Assembly: GCA_907163375.1 (NCBI GenBank)
Contig: CAJQUW010005733.1
Coordinates: 1 to 64,000, forward strand
DNA length: 64,000 nt
DNA from: Prostheceraeus crozeri
Lineage: Eukaryota > Platyhelminthes > Polycladida > Euryleptidae
Direction: 5' to 3'
Every line of letters starts with the position of its first letter. The stretch's first letter is position 1. Both the position numbers and the translations under genes were made by a program. The notes below the pieces were generated by a model. That model made no database searches. It saw only the letters and a list, made by a program, of their open reading frames with translations, and had not been told where the DNA came from. Shown in pieces: positions 10,323 through 22,884 of the stretch.

Positions 10323-11342
10323 CTAAAAAACGAAAAGCAAGAAATTAGTAAATCAACCTAAGCTTAAATTCGTTTGCTTTATTTTTCAATAAAAAGTGAT
10401 TAAAATGAATTAAAAATATTTAGATATTTTAAATATCAATTAAAAAATAAAAATAAATTTCAGTACCTCAATTTGTGCGCCTAGAGGAAAATATGCTTTG
10501 AAGGATAGAATCCTAATACTGGTAATTTTTATTACAAAATAGCGCAAATTTCTGCATAATATAGTACTCGGATCAGGAAGTAGAAGAAACCTCTTTTAAG
10601 AAAACGTGATATTGATTTCGATAACTATTATTGAATATTCACCACGTAATTGACCAAACTCCGAGATACTGCACGTTTTCCGATGAAAGTCATTTTGACT
10701 GAAAACTTCCGGAAAAACAAAACATCTTCGGTCCCGATATGTAAAAAATATTCTAAAAACCGCGACGGGCCTTCAGCGTCCTGCGCCTTCTGAGTTCAAT
10801 GTCAGCGTCCTAATACGATGTTATATTTTGGAAAGTAGGCGTGTGAGCGACACCACTTTTTCGGACAAAGGTTTGAGGTACTAGTCAATCGACTTACATT
10901 TTCTATTAGAAAACTCATGTTACACATTCAATTCTATTCACACATTTCAATGACGATCGAAAGTAGCCTATATCATTGAATTTTGTGAGTGACACTGCAC
11001 ATCAAGGATGCGGAGTTGGGAGTCGCAAAAAATGCAACGCCGGATATATATTCAATCATTTCAAAAAGATGGTTGATGACGACGTAAAAAGGATTGTTCT
11101 AATCCCTTGTCCCAAGCAATTGTGATTAGTTAACTCTCACAAAAGCAAACATGATAATTTATCAATAATTTTTGGTAACATTTTAGGACGGAAAAGGAGT
11201 CAGAGTCAGTATTTCTTGTTGGGAATCAGAGTCGTAAAAATGCCATCCCAGGAGTCGGAACTGCATTCGAGACCCGGAATCGTAAAATTGCATCCCTAAG
11301 TAATCCATTTTTGGATTTACTAATGACAATTGACCTATGTTA
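10323..11342. other. Intronic sequence without a gene
   Basis: Near 11000-11310 the phrases GAGTCG and AATCGTAAAA-TGC-TCCC recur a few times, suggesting a decayed repeat. Nothing is clearly bounded. Confidence 0.4.
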
Positions 11343-11738
11343 CCGTATTTTTCCGTCTATAATACGCCCCCCCCCCCAGTATAATACGCACTCTAAACTC
11401 AGGAGCAAAAATCGTGGGATATGTTTATTACCATGTATAATACACAAAATTTTGCTGAGATGTAGCGCGCAATAAGAAATAAACTTGTCGCGTCTAGTAA
11501 TATTAAACAACAGAAAACACATGGGACACCTGGCTGATGCAGTTAATCACCAGCGGACTTGGCCGCGTCACGTTAGCAACGATTTCTAAATATGGCAAGT
11601 TTTTAATTTTTTAAGGTAATGAAGTCATAAAAGTCTATGAGCAAGATATTATCTTCGTTGTTACAATGTATGAGACGCACGCTAAACTTAATACTAAAAT
11701 TTTCAAAAAATTTGCGCATTATGCACAGAAAAATACGG
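11343..11738. mobile_element. Pogo-like (Tc1/mariner) MITE in STAMBP intron
   Basis: The 396-bp unit has inverted ends, CCGTATTTTTCCGTC and its inverted partner ending AAAAATACGG, and sits between TA dinucleotides (11341-11342 and 11739-11740), as Tc1/mariner elements do. It has no transposase. A run of 11 C lies near 11368. Confidence 0.8.
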
Positions 11739-11807
11739 TATCTATTGATTGCAAGCTATCATAATCGAACTAGATGAATAGATAAAAATCTCAGGCATGG
11801 ATTATAG

Positions 11808-12890
11808 CAGGGTTTTTTTAAGGTTTCGTTTACCCGCCCACTCCCAAATTCTACCCGCCAATCTAGACCCAAAGCAAAACAAGGCTTGTAGATCTTTCTT
11901 TCAATTTCCTTTCCAGCTGTAAAAAGAAAGCGGAAACAAAGTTGCATCTTTTGAATATTCAGCAAATTAGAGGTGGTGGTACAATATATTCCTACATGAC
12001 GTACAAGTACTAAAATGTGCACAGCAACAATTGCTGGATAAGAAGGAGAGGAACAGTGGAAATTGTCTCTCGAATTTTCAGTAAAAACATATATGATAAA
12101 TGCATAATACACTACATGATTTCACAGGGAATATGGCTAACTGCAATTTATGTAAAGACAAATTGCATTCTGCAACGTCAATCCTCATCGACAAGAGCCA
12201 ATTGATGATCAACGAAACAGTGCCGCATATCAATGAAAAGTGAAGTTAAAGAATGTAAATAACCGTTGATAAGCGATGAATGTGTTATTTGCACTGCAAA
12301 AGTCTGCAAATTGCTTAGTTAAGTCATGGATGATGAAAAGTTGTGTTACAATTATTACTTAAAAATTGAATATGCCTAGTTTCTCTTTAACGATCGAAAT
12401 TCATTGTCAACTACGTATAGGGGGCATACATACATGTACTGTACAGTTGTACACCTCCATAACTTTCAGTGATGCAAATTCTATAAATGAAGTAAGCTAT
12501 GTGAGACAAGAAAGCACCACTGCGAATGTATTTCTTCATTCGCAACCAGTAAAATTTATTTTGGCATGGTCCACTACATGACTACATAGTATTTCCGTTT
12601 CGATAACTTCCTACTTTTAAATGCCTGTGAGTGAAGGAAAGTTTTTGTATTTGTTAACTTGACGATGGTTGTGAATCGCATAATCGAACATAAATAGGCT
12701 TCGTATAGATTATCCACACCTGAAATAGGGTTGGGTTTAATAATGTTTAAATTCGAATTATTCGCCTTATGTGAAAAACAAAAGTGACTGACATGGACAG
12801 TGGTCCGAGTTGACATCCGAAATTTTACCCGCCCATTTGAAATTTTTACCCGCCCAAATGGGGCGCGTATATCGCCTTAAAAAAACCCTG
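11808..12890. mobile_element. Non-autonomous hAT-type element with perfect 8-bp target duplication
   Basis: The ends are exact 16-bp inverted repeats, CAGGGTTTTTTTAAGG and its reverse complement. The flanking octamer GATTATAG is present at 11800-11807 and 12891-12898. The length is 1,083 bp. TACCCGCCCA motifs recur just inside each end. No transposase frame is present, so movement would need enzyme from elsewhere. The 8-bp duplication and CAGGG end place it with hAT elements. Confidence 0.9.
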
Positions 12891-12918
12891 GATTATAGGA
12901 TAATATTATGAGTCAAAG

Positions 12919-13425
12919 ATGTAAATCCAATCAATGTAAAAGCCTACATAAATTTTAAATGAGCAATGGCAGTCACAATTTATGACTACCATTGCTCATT
13001 TAAAATTTATGTAGGCTTTTATACAGGGATGCAAGTGCAAATTGATGAAAAATCCGGAAAATCAGCTACGATGCGCCTTTTACTTACTACTAACTTAAAC
13101 ATTTCAATGATTTAGATAAAGCTGGCCCAGCCATGGTCCCTGTCATCATTCCGTACATACATGTATAAAAAAACTATGCATTCTGACCAAACGAACACCC
13201 TGCTCCAATGACACGTAATGATCCGGAATGACACTCCAATGCACATTTTAACTGAAATCATGTTCATACCTGCGTCTGACAAAGTATAGGCCTAGGGGTT
13301 ACCCCCTTAATTTTTATGGCATTTTTCAACGAATCCCGAGACCCAATGAAATCTTGGTCAAAAATCCGGAAATCCGGATAAATCCGGAAGTCTTGCATCC
13401 CTGTTTATATTGATTGGAATTACAT
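12919..13425. mobile_element. Palindromic MITE split by a nested insertion
   Basis: The left arm (12919 to about 12978) and right arm (from about 12984) are near-perfect reverse complements, sharing GCCTACATAAATTTTAAATG. The right arm breaks at 13023 and resumes at 13404 with TATTGATTGGAATTACAT, which pairs with ATGTAAATCCAATCA at the far left. The gap holds another element, so the palindrome is the older insertion. Confidence 0.85.
13024..13403. mobile_element. Nested 380-bp element with CAGGGATGCAAG ends
   Basis: It begins CAGGGATGCAAG and ends with CTTGCATCCCTG, the exact inverse. TTTATA lies on both sides (13018-13023 and 13404-13409), a 6-bp direct repeat that may be what remains of an 8-bp duplication. 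AAATCCGG motifs recur internally. No coding frame is present. It is probably hAT-like and non-autonomous. Confidence 0.75.
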
Positions 13426-16376
13426 TTTTTCTCGGGAAGAGGATCATAACAAAATAAGTACACATGCTGCACTGAGACCGCAAATACTATCGAATTGAGC
13501 TTAATGAAATGCTTTCGATGTTAAGAAAAGGATTTTTCGGGTATGAAGGAAGAAATAATCCATTTGTATGCATTTATATCTATGTGACTGTTGTGTCAGT
13601 CGACAATCGATGCTTTATAAAAGATACCAAATACTTCAAAACATAACCTAGGGAATATAATGCTGATGATAAAGATATTGCTCATTTCATATCCACTCCA
13701 ATCATCACGTGATGGAGAAACGAAATTCATAACAATGCAAGTCAAGATAAAATTACGCTGCAAGTTAAAAAAACACGGCCTTTGACCAGCGAGTCCATGT
13801 CCGAGGTACAACTACCGATTTACAACAGAATTGTAACTTGTCAAATATATTAGCAGACTCGCAAGCTTAAATTCTGCAAAGTCCACAAAACCGACTTCTA
13901 AGACTGTCCTTCGTCAGGACCTCTTTGGCCTGTTTACTATAACAATGAATTATATAGGCTATTACGTCTCCTAAAGGAGGAGCATACTAAAAGTAGGTCC
14001 CGCCCTGAGAAAACAAAACACGAACTGCATATCCACTCAAAGGAAAAATGTTTTATGCATCACTACACCACCTGATCCTTTGACAGCACTGACTTTTTAG
14101 TAAGGCCTCTACAAGTAAAAAGAACATTTACGGACTCGGAATTTCCCTGAAATATAGGCCTTTTTGCAACCTTTGAAACAAACACCCAATTGACTTAATC
14201 TTTGATGTACGGATGTTTCAGATGAAGGTGAACATTTCATCTCAACCAGAGACCAAATCTCAACAGAAGTTCGATGATTGCTTAAAAACAGTGATATTAG
14301 TAATTATCAATTTGTGACGTAATTTTGACTAATTTGGTACGCTGACTGGATTATTTCCTGTTGAAATTTGGTCTACAGTATGTATGTAGAGACAAATTGT
14401 TTCTTCTTGCCCTGAAGCGTCAGTAATTCAAGAACGAAATTCATACGACGAATGATGCTAAATTTTGTGTGTTAAAATACGAAATAAGGCATAATGTCGG
14501 TTAACAGTCTTTAAATTAATTTTTTCCATACAGCTGATTGATTTCCCAACTTTTCTGATCACGAACTCTGTCATTACAGGACCAATGTTTGCAACTTCAG
14601 AGAAATAATGAATCCCACTCTCAAATATGCTACAATGCTAGTTGGCCTCTGCTGGCATCGTTTTTGCATTGATAGGATATCACCGCATAATTGACAGAAA
14701 TGGACTTAGCCGGACTTGAACACAATAGGATGTAGCCACAGAGTCCACCTAAAACCACCGAGTCCTCAGTCCTGCTTTAATCCATTCTTTCAAATCTTGA
14801 TGCTGCAACCTGTGATGACCTGCCCTCTTGTGAACGTAAATTCTTCTAAATCACTGTCATCAGCAGAAACGCTTCATTATGCACGGAGTTGGATTTTTTT
14901 TAACAATAGACTTTCAAGATGTCTAAAGTGGAATCCATGGTCCATCCATGATTAATCAAGTAATGCTTAGTCCATTCCATCTCGGATTTAAAAAATACAG
15001 ATCCGATGCCAAGTCAAAGACATGTACTTGTTTTTTTAATGCTCTACCTGCTTAGGGTCACTTTTGTTGTCTATGCTCGTCCTCTTCCGTCAAGCTATTA
15101 TGTATTATAAAAACGTATCTAGTCAATTATTAAGCATCATTATTTCCATCGATTGTATATTGAAAATTTATTTGAATAACTTATAATCGAAAAGTTTGAT
15201 TTTTTTCCAAAAAACAAGTTTGAAAAATTGTGTACATTTTTTAATACGGACGAATCTTGTTTGCCTCCGCTATTGCAATGTGCGAAAACCATATGCTAGA
15301 AAAACTAGATGACTCTACTTAACGCAATATCAAAACGCTGAATATGTCACAGGGGCGAACACCATTCATAATTCGCTGAATTTTTAAAAGACATTCATAG
15401 GAAATTAAGTGATTCATTAAATGATGGTGAATTTGCCAAACGACGTCACGCTTCTTTAATTTTACAAAGCTTGAGATAATGCGGTAAATTTGAACGTTAT
15501 TATGCTACAAGGAACACGTCCTATAAAACTGATGAAATTATCATCGTTGAAATGTTGAAAGGCCAGTGAAAAAAACTTTGAAGAATAAATAAAATTGAAT
15601 GTCAAACAGGGCGTCACGCATGGAATTTATCTTAACGATGTCAATTATCTTCGGAAAATCTAATTTCAGTTATGACGCAAATTCGATTGTACTATAAAGT
15701 AGCTACGGTAGATATTTTTTCATTAGACGCTACTGAATATTCAAATCTTACAGCTTTCGGCGCTACATGGAAATTGCTCTGACACCAAGTTCATACAGAC
15801 AATGACATCTTACAGAGATGAATTTTTGATGCCTTTACCCATTTACGAGACGTCTCGCATGCCAACATTTCATGCAGCTGTTAGTACTACGCATTCAACG
15901 GGCAACTTATTAAAAATTAAATATCAAATCGCATTTTCAACGTCAACCATACAAAAATTATTCTAGGAGACCAGATCAATCATTTTATATGTGGAAGACA
16001 GCGTGCTAACTGTGCTAATATTTGTTATTCATCAAAATTACTGAAAGTTGTCGCTATTTTGGCACGCATAATGCGTTTGGACAAAAAAACATTGATAGTT
16101 ATGTTGCGAACTAATCGCTCATGATGGCACACCGTTAATTGAGTGTCAATTTGCAGTAAGCGCCACGTTTGTCAGAAAAATGTTCTTTTAACATTTTCTG
16201 TTTTCCTTGCCTCACGCTCTATCGAATAATTCAAGGTGCCCAGCCACTTGCCGATACAAAGAAATGACCCGGTGCAAACGCTATTTTCATACATTAAGTC
16301 TAATTCCGACGCAATTTTACCACCATCAGAAAGTGTTGATATTAATTGATGGCAGCTGACGGGTGGTTTTTAATTT
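13426..16376. other. Intronic sequence without a gene
   Basis: Only short accidental frames are seen. Around 13860-13960 the phrase GTCCTTCGTCAGGAC with nearby AAGTC-type pairing recalls decayed Penelope-type tails, but no intact hammerhead core is present. Confidence 0.4.
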
Positions 16377-16571
16377 CATAGTGAAACTCACTTCCGTTTG
16401 TGTCGTCTCCCCAAGAATAGATTAGCTGTTAAAAATACGTAGTCTATTTGCTAAAAATTATTTAAAGAAATAATAATAAATAAATATTTTTTTAGCAAAT
16501 AGATTGTACATATTTTCAGCAGCTAATCTATTCTAGGGGAGACGACACAAACGGAAGTGAGGTTCAATATG
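16377..16571. repeat. Palindromic element, about 195 bp
   Basis: The arms share CACTTCCGTTTGTGTCGTCT and GAATAGATTAGCTG with their reverse complements, around a short AT-rich centre. A 15-bp direct repeat, GAAAGTGTTGATATT, lies at 16329-16343 and 16571-16585. It is either part of an unusual duplication or a remnant of a longer element. Confidence 0.8.
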
Positions 16572-19500
16572 AAAGTGTTGATATTGGAACACAAAACCAA
16601 CAAATAATCGAAAACAAATACTGTCGGGTAAACATCAAGAGCGACGAAAACGCGATTGAAAGAACATCTGACAGTTCCATCGTCACATGTATACCGACAC
16701 CTATTGTTGCATCATGTGTCTCCGGGTGCAGAAGCGATTCGCTAGTCTGTCCTTAACTTCGGTCTGCAACACGTGCAGACCAGGTGTGTGGTGGAGACCG
16801 ATGAGATTCGCTCTTTCAGAATTGCCATTAACATTCAACATGCTGTAAAATTTTCATCACAGTTAAAGTGATCAAGTCGAATGCGAATGGTTTGTAACAT
16901 TTCTTTTACTGAGTTTCTTTATTATGTTCTCATTTGAAGACTTGTGCTTTTTGGATTTCTTACAATAAAATTATCGAACTTGAAAGTATTGCAGCAATTA
17001 TATAAAATAATCTGTAGAATAATTTAATGTATACACATTGACATTTGAGATTAGCTGCACTGTATTCAGTTCACACTTGTGTATAAGATGCCTATCATAT
17101 AGAAATATTGAACATGTAATTATACATCTATAGCCTACTTTTAAAATGGCAATATTTGATTTACAACTGGCTTTGATGTAGGCACGATGTTTCTATGAAA
17201 CAACATCGATCCATTTTTTAACAAATTGCGAGTCTGAATGAAATTCTTGGTCAATTTATAGAAAGTTGGACACCCTGATTGATTAACTAAAAACACCACA
17301 AACACACCTGCGTTTACTAAAATTACCGAAATGAAGGACATCTTCGCCATTACAATGACTTTAGCAATTACAGCGAGCGCCATGTGGTATTGTTTCTTTG
17401 ATTCCGCCTCAGAGCCGTTAAAATGAATAATTGTAGTAAGATTTCAAGAAGGCCGCAATGATACTGCTGGACACTATTATCATAATGGTCACTCTTTAAA
17501 AAGGAATGCAGTTACATTTTGTAATAGTGCAATATATTCAATGTTCACTTCATTCAAAATCATATTACTTTGGAAATGTTCAGTCAATTGTTTAGCTTGC
17601 AATTCTTGTTTGTGTACCTTCAACTTAGGGTAGCTTGGTAATGTTTATTCGAGTTGCATGCTTCATTTAATGTGAGCTCATGCTTGATTTTAACAGACTT
17701 GAGACATTATGCGACGTTTCAGACCTTGCTTGATCCTCAAGCGACTATCAATTAAAAGCGGTTGTCCATGTCCAATGACAATCTGCAAAATGTTTTTTTT
17801 CTAATTTTCTATTCATCGGTAATCAACTACTGCCAATTCATACTCGGACTTCGATTCTTTCACAGCAAAAAGATATTTATCATCCGTGAAAATGATTTAT
17901 ATCCATCGAGCGCTTCATACAGGGTGTCTACAAAAAATCTGAGACTCAATTTTTGGACTTTTCGAAAGCGTTTCATCTGACGCTTTTAGTGATTTTCCTG
18001 GTTGATTCCTGGGTGATTTATCTTTTCAATCTTTCGCTTTTTACTCTATGAGCTGCATTGTTCTGAAATTTATTTTATAATATTTTAATCAATTAAGTTT
18101 TATTATTTTTTTAATTAGCATAAGATGCATATTTTTTGAAATAGTCAACGAAAGAAGTTTAAGAAAAATTTCATTGCCTACATTCTAGAAATATGTTAAA
18201 ATCATGAATCTGGCTAAAACAGTTAAGTGACTGATAAACATCAGAGAACAATGCAAAAGAATGTTTCATTTTTTCATTGTTGATGATAATTTGCAATGGC
18301 AGGGTGATTTTCTGAAGATAGCCTACATCGGTAAACATTCATCCATTCATATGTACATTTTCCCATTGTACCTAGCCAGAACTGGACACGGAAAAACAAT
18401 AACCCATTGATTTAGAAATGCTTTTGTGGCTATTAAATGTAGGCTGGATTACTTAAATCCAGTCGGTTATAATGCAAATTTGTTCATTTCTTTTACTTCT
18501 GTTCATGCAGTTTAACCGATAAATAAGCTTATTACAGACATGCCGCTCGAGATGTCTTGTGGCAATGCGTGATGAAGTGCCGTTTACTGAGTCGCATTTC
18601 AATCACTGTCGCATACTGAGTTGTGCGCTTAATACTTATCGTCAAAAAAGCGAAACTTTTTGATTATATTTTGCAAAAAAGCCAGTTCGTGCGACGAAAA
18701 GTCTAGAGAGAGATGCTAATGTTTTCTCTGAGGTGCGGTGCCTATTAAACAAAGACGACCCGATTATATGAAACTGCGCACGTATATAAATACATATTCT
18801 TGATTCCTTCCACAGAACGTGTAAACACTGAACATGGTATTTATTTTCTATCCTCTTGTGAAGGTAGGTACTTATGTTTTAAAGTCGAAAACAGTTTTCA
18901 ACTATAACCACCAAGCTATCAGACGAATAGCTGATTACTTGATTACTTTTCTTAATTTCATGAGACATGCCTTATGTTCACTCATTTGGGTATTTTTCGG
19001 TATTAACATCGGTCTGTAGTCATAAGAGCAAGATGAATTTGATCCAGTATCTGGCCTAATTCTGAGGTGTATCACTGCTATAAGGGCGAAAAGATAAATT
19101 TCATACTACATGTAACTCGTTGATGACTCAATCTTGCTTGTGACATTACTATGCTCAACAGAAGAGTAATAAATAATGGTATCATATGAAATACATCCAT
19201 ATACTCAATTTTCATACACTCAAAATCTAGCCAGATTTTCGCAGGTTTTGAAAAAAGATCCAGCTCCGATAGGATTTAGAAAAATATATATTCTGGCCGA
19301 GTTTGAAATCTGGCTATCATGAAAAGTGAACGTGTAACAGCCAAGTAAGAAGAAACCCCGGTTTCATACATAAATTTTCATCGATTTCATATTTGAATAT
19401 TAAGAAAATTCAAGTGCATTGTTCAAGAACATATTTTATAGAGTCTTCAATACAGCAACTTCCAAGTTAGGTAGTCCAAATAAAGAATCAATAATAAGGA

Positions 19501-19596
19501 TATCAGTTATGAAAACATCCTAATCCTTGGAAGCAAAATGCCAAAAACTTAGAAGAGAAATTCTCCTACTGTGATTAACACAACAAATTACAGTAT
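16572..19596. other. Intronic sequence without a gene
   Basis: AT-rich sequence with short accidental frames on both strands. I see no bounded repeat or conserved coding segment. Confidence 0.4.
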
Positions 19597-20666
19597 CAGG
19601 GGTGGGCCGCCACATTTGGATCTGTGACACATTTTGTCACATTTTGATATTCAAGATTTGTCACATTTTGTCGCACATCGATGAGCGCTAATGTCACATT
19701 TTGTCACATGCACATTGACATAAATGTCACATTTCGTCACATGCTGATGGAAACATATGTTGAAATTATGACACATGATGATGTGCAGGAAATTTACAGC
19801 TTTCGAAATTGCCTTTTTTGCTGCCCTATCGATGAATGTATATCAAGCGCGTTATAATGGGAAAAATTCTTGTCATTTAAAGAGTTTCATAGAAATTGCC
19901 ATTGACGATATCTAACAGTTGCCCCGAGATCTGTGGCGACAGCGAACAACCAATGGGTAAGACCGTGACACCTTAATTTTTGTTTTTAGTGAAAAATTAC
20001 ACTCAAACGTTGTAGTCTTATCGCAATTATAATTATTTTTAATGTCTTGAATTCATCTTGATGGTAAACAATAAGCACGCATTCGGAATAAATTCAACAA
20101 AATGAATTCACGGACAATATAAATTCGCACAAAAAAAGAGCACTTTTACTCGTAATTCTGTTTTCAGTGAAGAAATGTCACTGAGTTTTGTTACAATTGC
20201 AATTATTCCTTGGATTGCGTGCATTATCGGAACTACAACTTCGCAAGGACTCCTGCGATCTGGAAATGACAATCGATTAAACGTATGACCATATGGAATG
20301 AATGTTGCAATCGGGCCATCAAGTCAACTTTAAACAAGCGAACTAGTAGCATCACGATTGACCTGGCGGAAGTGCAAGTCGCCAATGGGAACACGGAGAA
20401 ACATATCTATCTTACATATTCCGAGTGCAAATCAAAATCATAGAATAAAGTTGTCGTTATTTCACTCAGACGAAGTTGATGCTCCTCTGTGACTTTAAAC
20501 CTCATTATACTATGTCATACTACCGTAAAAACATTACTTCTGTCAAATTATTTTATGGTTATATGAATTTGTCACATTTTGTCGCACCAAAAATGAAAAA
20601 TACACATTATATCATTTTACTTTGAGATGAAAAAATGTCACATTTTGTCACATCGGCCCATCCCTG
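19597..20666. mobile_element. Non-autonomous hAT-like element with TGTCACATTTTG arrays
   Basis: The ends are CAGGGGTGGGCCG and, inverted, CGGCCCATCCCTG, typical of hAT termini. Near both ends the motif TCACATTTTGTCACA and close variants occur many times, such as 19626-19745 and 20570-20656. Subterminal arrays of this sort can be transposase-binding sites. The flanks share only AGTAT, so an 8-bp duplication is not clear. No transposase frame is present. Confidence 0.75.
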
Positions 20667-20676
20667 AAGTATTTTA

Positions 20677-20877
20677 ATTGCCCACAAAACAATTCCGGAG
20701 CACTTTTGATGCTTTCTCAGACATCCAAGTTCTACTGGACTGCATGCATCCAGTGGTTCGTAGTGTACTAATGCAACTGGTTATGTTCTACACTGGCTAC
20801 AGAATGCATGCAGTCCAGTAGAACTTGGGTGTCTGAGAAAGGCACCAAAAGTGCTCCGGTATTGTTTTGTGGGCAAT
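20677..20877. repeat. Palindromic MITE abutting the hAT-like element
   Basis: ATTGCCCACAAAACAAT at the left and its inverse at the right bound arms of about 75 bp. These share GGAGCACTTTTG and TCCAAGTTCTACTGGACTGC. The centre contains GCATGC. It begins 10 bp after the preceding hAT-like element. Confidence 0.85.
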
Positions 20878-22289
20878 CTAAAACCATCTCTAAACAGACA
20901 ATTTAAATGATCCACTTCTCGTATTAGTTAGTAGCCATTTCCATCGAAGAAAAACTCTATGTATCTGTGACATATATGCAACATGCATTTAGCAGTGGTC
21001 ATTTCTGACAAAGAACAAGCAGGCGACAGGCAATGAATTTTGTTGCCTAATGTTGAATGACTTATAAAAACATTAAGCCCGACATTATCAGTTGACCAAA
21101 AAATGACTGAACATTACCGAAGTAAACTAATTTTGAATAAAGTGAGTGACGACATTTTTAAATTAAATCCAATATATATCCTTATCTAACATACATGGAC
21201 ATAAGTACTGTGGGCACTTTTACTTATTTTCGAGATTTCAAAACCTTTATTGAATGACCAATTATGTCTAAGAATGAATGAAGAAAGATACGACTAAGTA
21301 CTTGAGTTTAAATACCTCTATTTGTATTAATTTTCAGGTACAAAGATGTTTCAGCGTTTTAATTTTAAGTTAAGGTTGACTGATGCGCGCAATTGGCCGA
21401 ATATAAGAAATAAAATATGCCAGGAATTGATTATAGCAGAGTGGCAGCCAGATTTCGAGATTCAAATTCCCGGGCGTTTCCCTTGCTGTTTCATCGAATT
21501 TTCACGCCTACTTTTATATTGACCAGATATGTTATTCCAATTACACCGATGAAAATTATCAGGACACTTATTTAAACTATTTTTATCATTAAATTTGAGG
21601 CATTTCATATTTGAATTCTGCCACCAAGTTTATGTTTATAAACACATGCCTTTCCTCAATGACCAGCAGCCAGTAAACTACTGATGGGATCTAAATAATT
21701 TCGCATCGATGAAAAAGTTTATTTCTTTAACTTTCCAACGATCAAAAAATACTTCATTATCGACATCTGATTCATGAAATTCTAGAACGTTGTATTTAGC
21801 CGCTTCATCAGACTGAAATTTTCAAGCATGTAAAGTTGAAAGAACAAATGAGAAGCAACAACCATTATAGAAAACATGACATCAAAATGCACATGTCATC
21901 CAATAGCACGATGATAGAAAACCAGAAAAGCTGACACACTAGATGAGGACCGTGAAGGCCAGAAGAATTCCTTCTGATCACTTTTTTGTATCAGTTTGCA
22001 TAGAAACAGAGAAAGCATGGTAAACGTCGGTTATGAAGTTTGTGTCTGATTTTTCCATTAATTTCTCGGTATGTAAAGAGGCCTTGGGTCATTTTCCAAA
22101 CATCAAAGTTAGGAACCCAAGTACTCGCAAAATATTTTTTTGTGGTTGCTATGAAACCTCACATATTTCGACCAGCTCTTTGATCATCATCAGAAGGAAG
22201 GATTTTACAGGAAGACATGAAAACAAGAAAACATCAATGGTGGTTCACAAGCATGCCACAATTTCCGAAATAACGCATGAAACACTTAC
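20878..22289. other. Intronic sequence, one possible decayed ribozyme site
   Basis: No gene is seen. At 22139-22200 the minus strand reads CTGATGATGATC, then GGTCGAAATATG, resembling a hammerhead core with a paired stem II. The cleavage-site geometry is poor. Confidence 0.4.
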
Positions 22290-22606
22290 TTCTTGGTAAG
22301 TTTTACTTTCAACTCCTCCGCAATTGAAAACACAAGCTTCAGTTTTCCTTTCACGGTATTTCTTTCCACTGGAGTAGTTTGCTTGTAATGAGGATGACGA
22401 GGTAATTCATCGACAAAAAGCGTAATGTACTTAGTGTATAGGATAAATGCGGACTCCAAATCTCGATCATCAAGATGCTGATTAGCCATCCTTAACATTT
22501 GACCACCAGATCTAAAGTACAGCTTCGGAGCAATGGAATGATTGACATCTACATGTGCCTTAACAGCAAGTCGGCGAAGTCGATTACTAGGCTCCAAGAG
22601 ACTCAT
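22290..22606 (-). CDS. STAMBP: STAMBP (AMSH) coding exon 1: MIT/USP8-dimerisation-type domain
   Basis: This exon encodes residues 1-105 plus two bases of codon 106. Its ATG (22606-22604) sits immediately after a TTTGATTTCAG acceptor, so at least one non-coding 5' exon lies further right and was not located. The helices (LRRLAVKAHVDVNHSIAPK, YFRSGGQMLRMA, AFILYTKYITLFVDELPRH, KLVFSIAEELKVKL) match the N-terminal MIT-like domain of AMSH. In vertebrates this domain binds ESCRT-III CHMP proteins and recruits the enzyme to endosomes. The donor reads AAGAA then GTAAGTG. Joining in phase with 10322 gives KLTKKFQEEY, which continues the helix as in vertebrate AMSH. Confidence 0.94.
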
Positions 22607-22884
22607 CTGAAATCAAATAACTTGTGGTAACTTTTAAAATCATAATAAAAAATCAATATCAGTCAGTTGAAGGAAATGATTAAACAGGGTACCACACGGA
22701 CAATGGCACTTACCCATGGTAAATCAGGGTGAGCATGGGGGAATTGGTCCAATAGCAGATCTCATTCTATAAAGTGATATATCAGGCTATATCAACAAAA
22801 AGTATTTTATCACCGAAAGTCTTTCGCTATCATTTCGTGCATGCGTAATAAAGAGGAAAACTCAATGCTTGAAGGTGAGTGCAA

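Larger units (their letters stand above)
10323..22289 (-). other. STAMBP intron (about 12 kb), filled with transposons
   Basis: On the minus strand the intron begins GTAAGTG (donor at 22289) and ends TTTTTTAG (10323). Phase agrees on both sides: two bases of a Lys codon before it and one after. It contains the pogo-like, hAT-type and palindromic elements listed separately. No second gene is evident inside it. Confidence 0.9.

Noticed and set aside
13860-13960. Possible hammerhead near GTCCTTCGTCAGGAC
   Set aside because: CTGACGA is present on the minus strand, but no GAAA follows at the right place and stem pairing fails.
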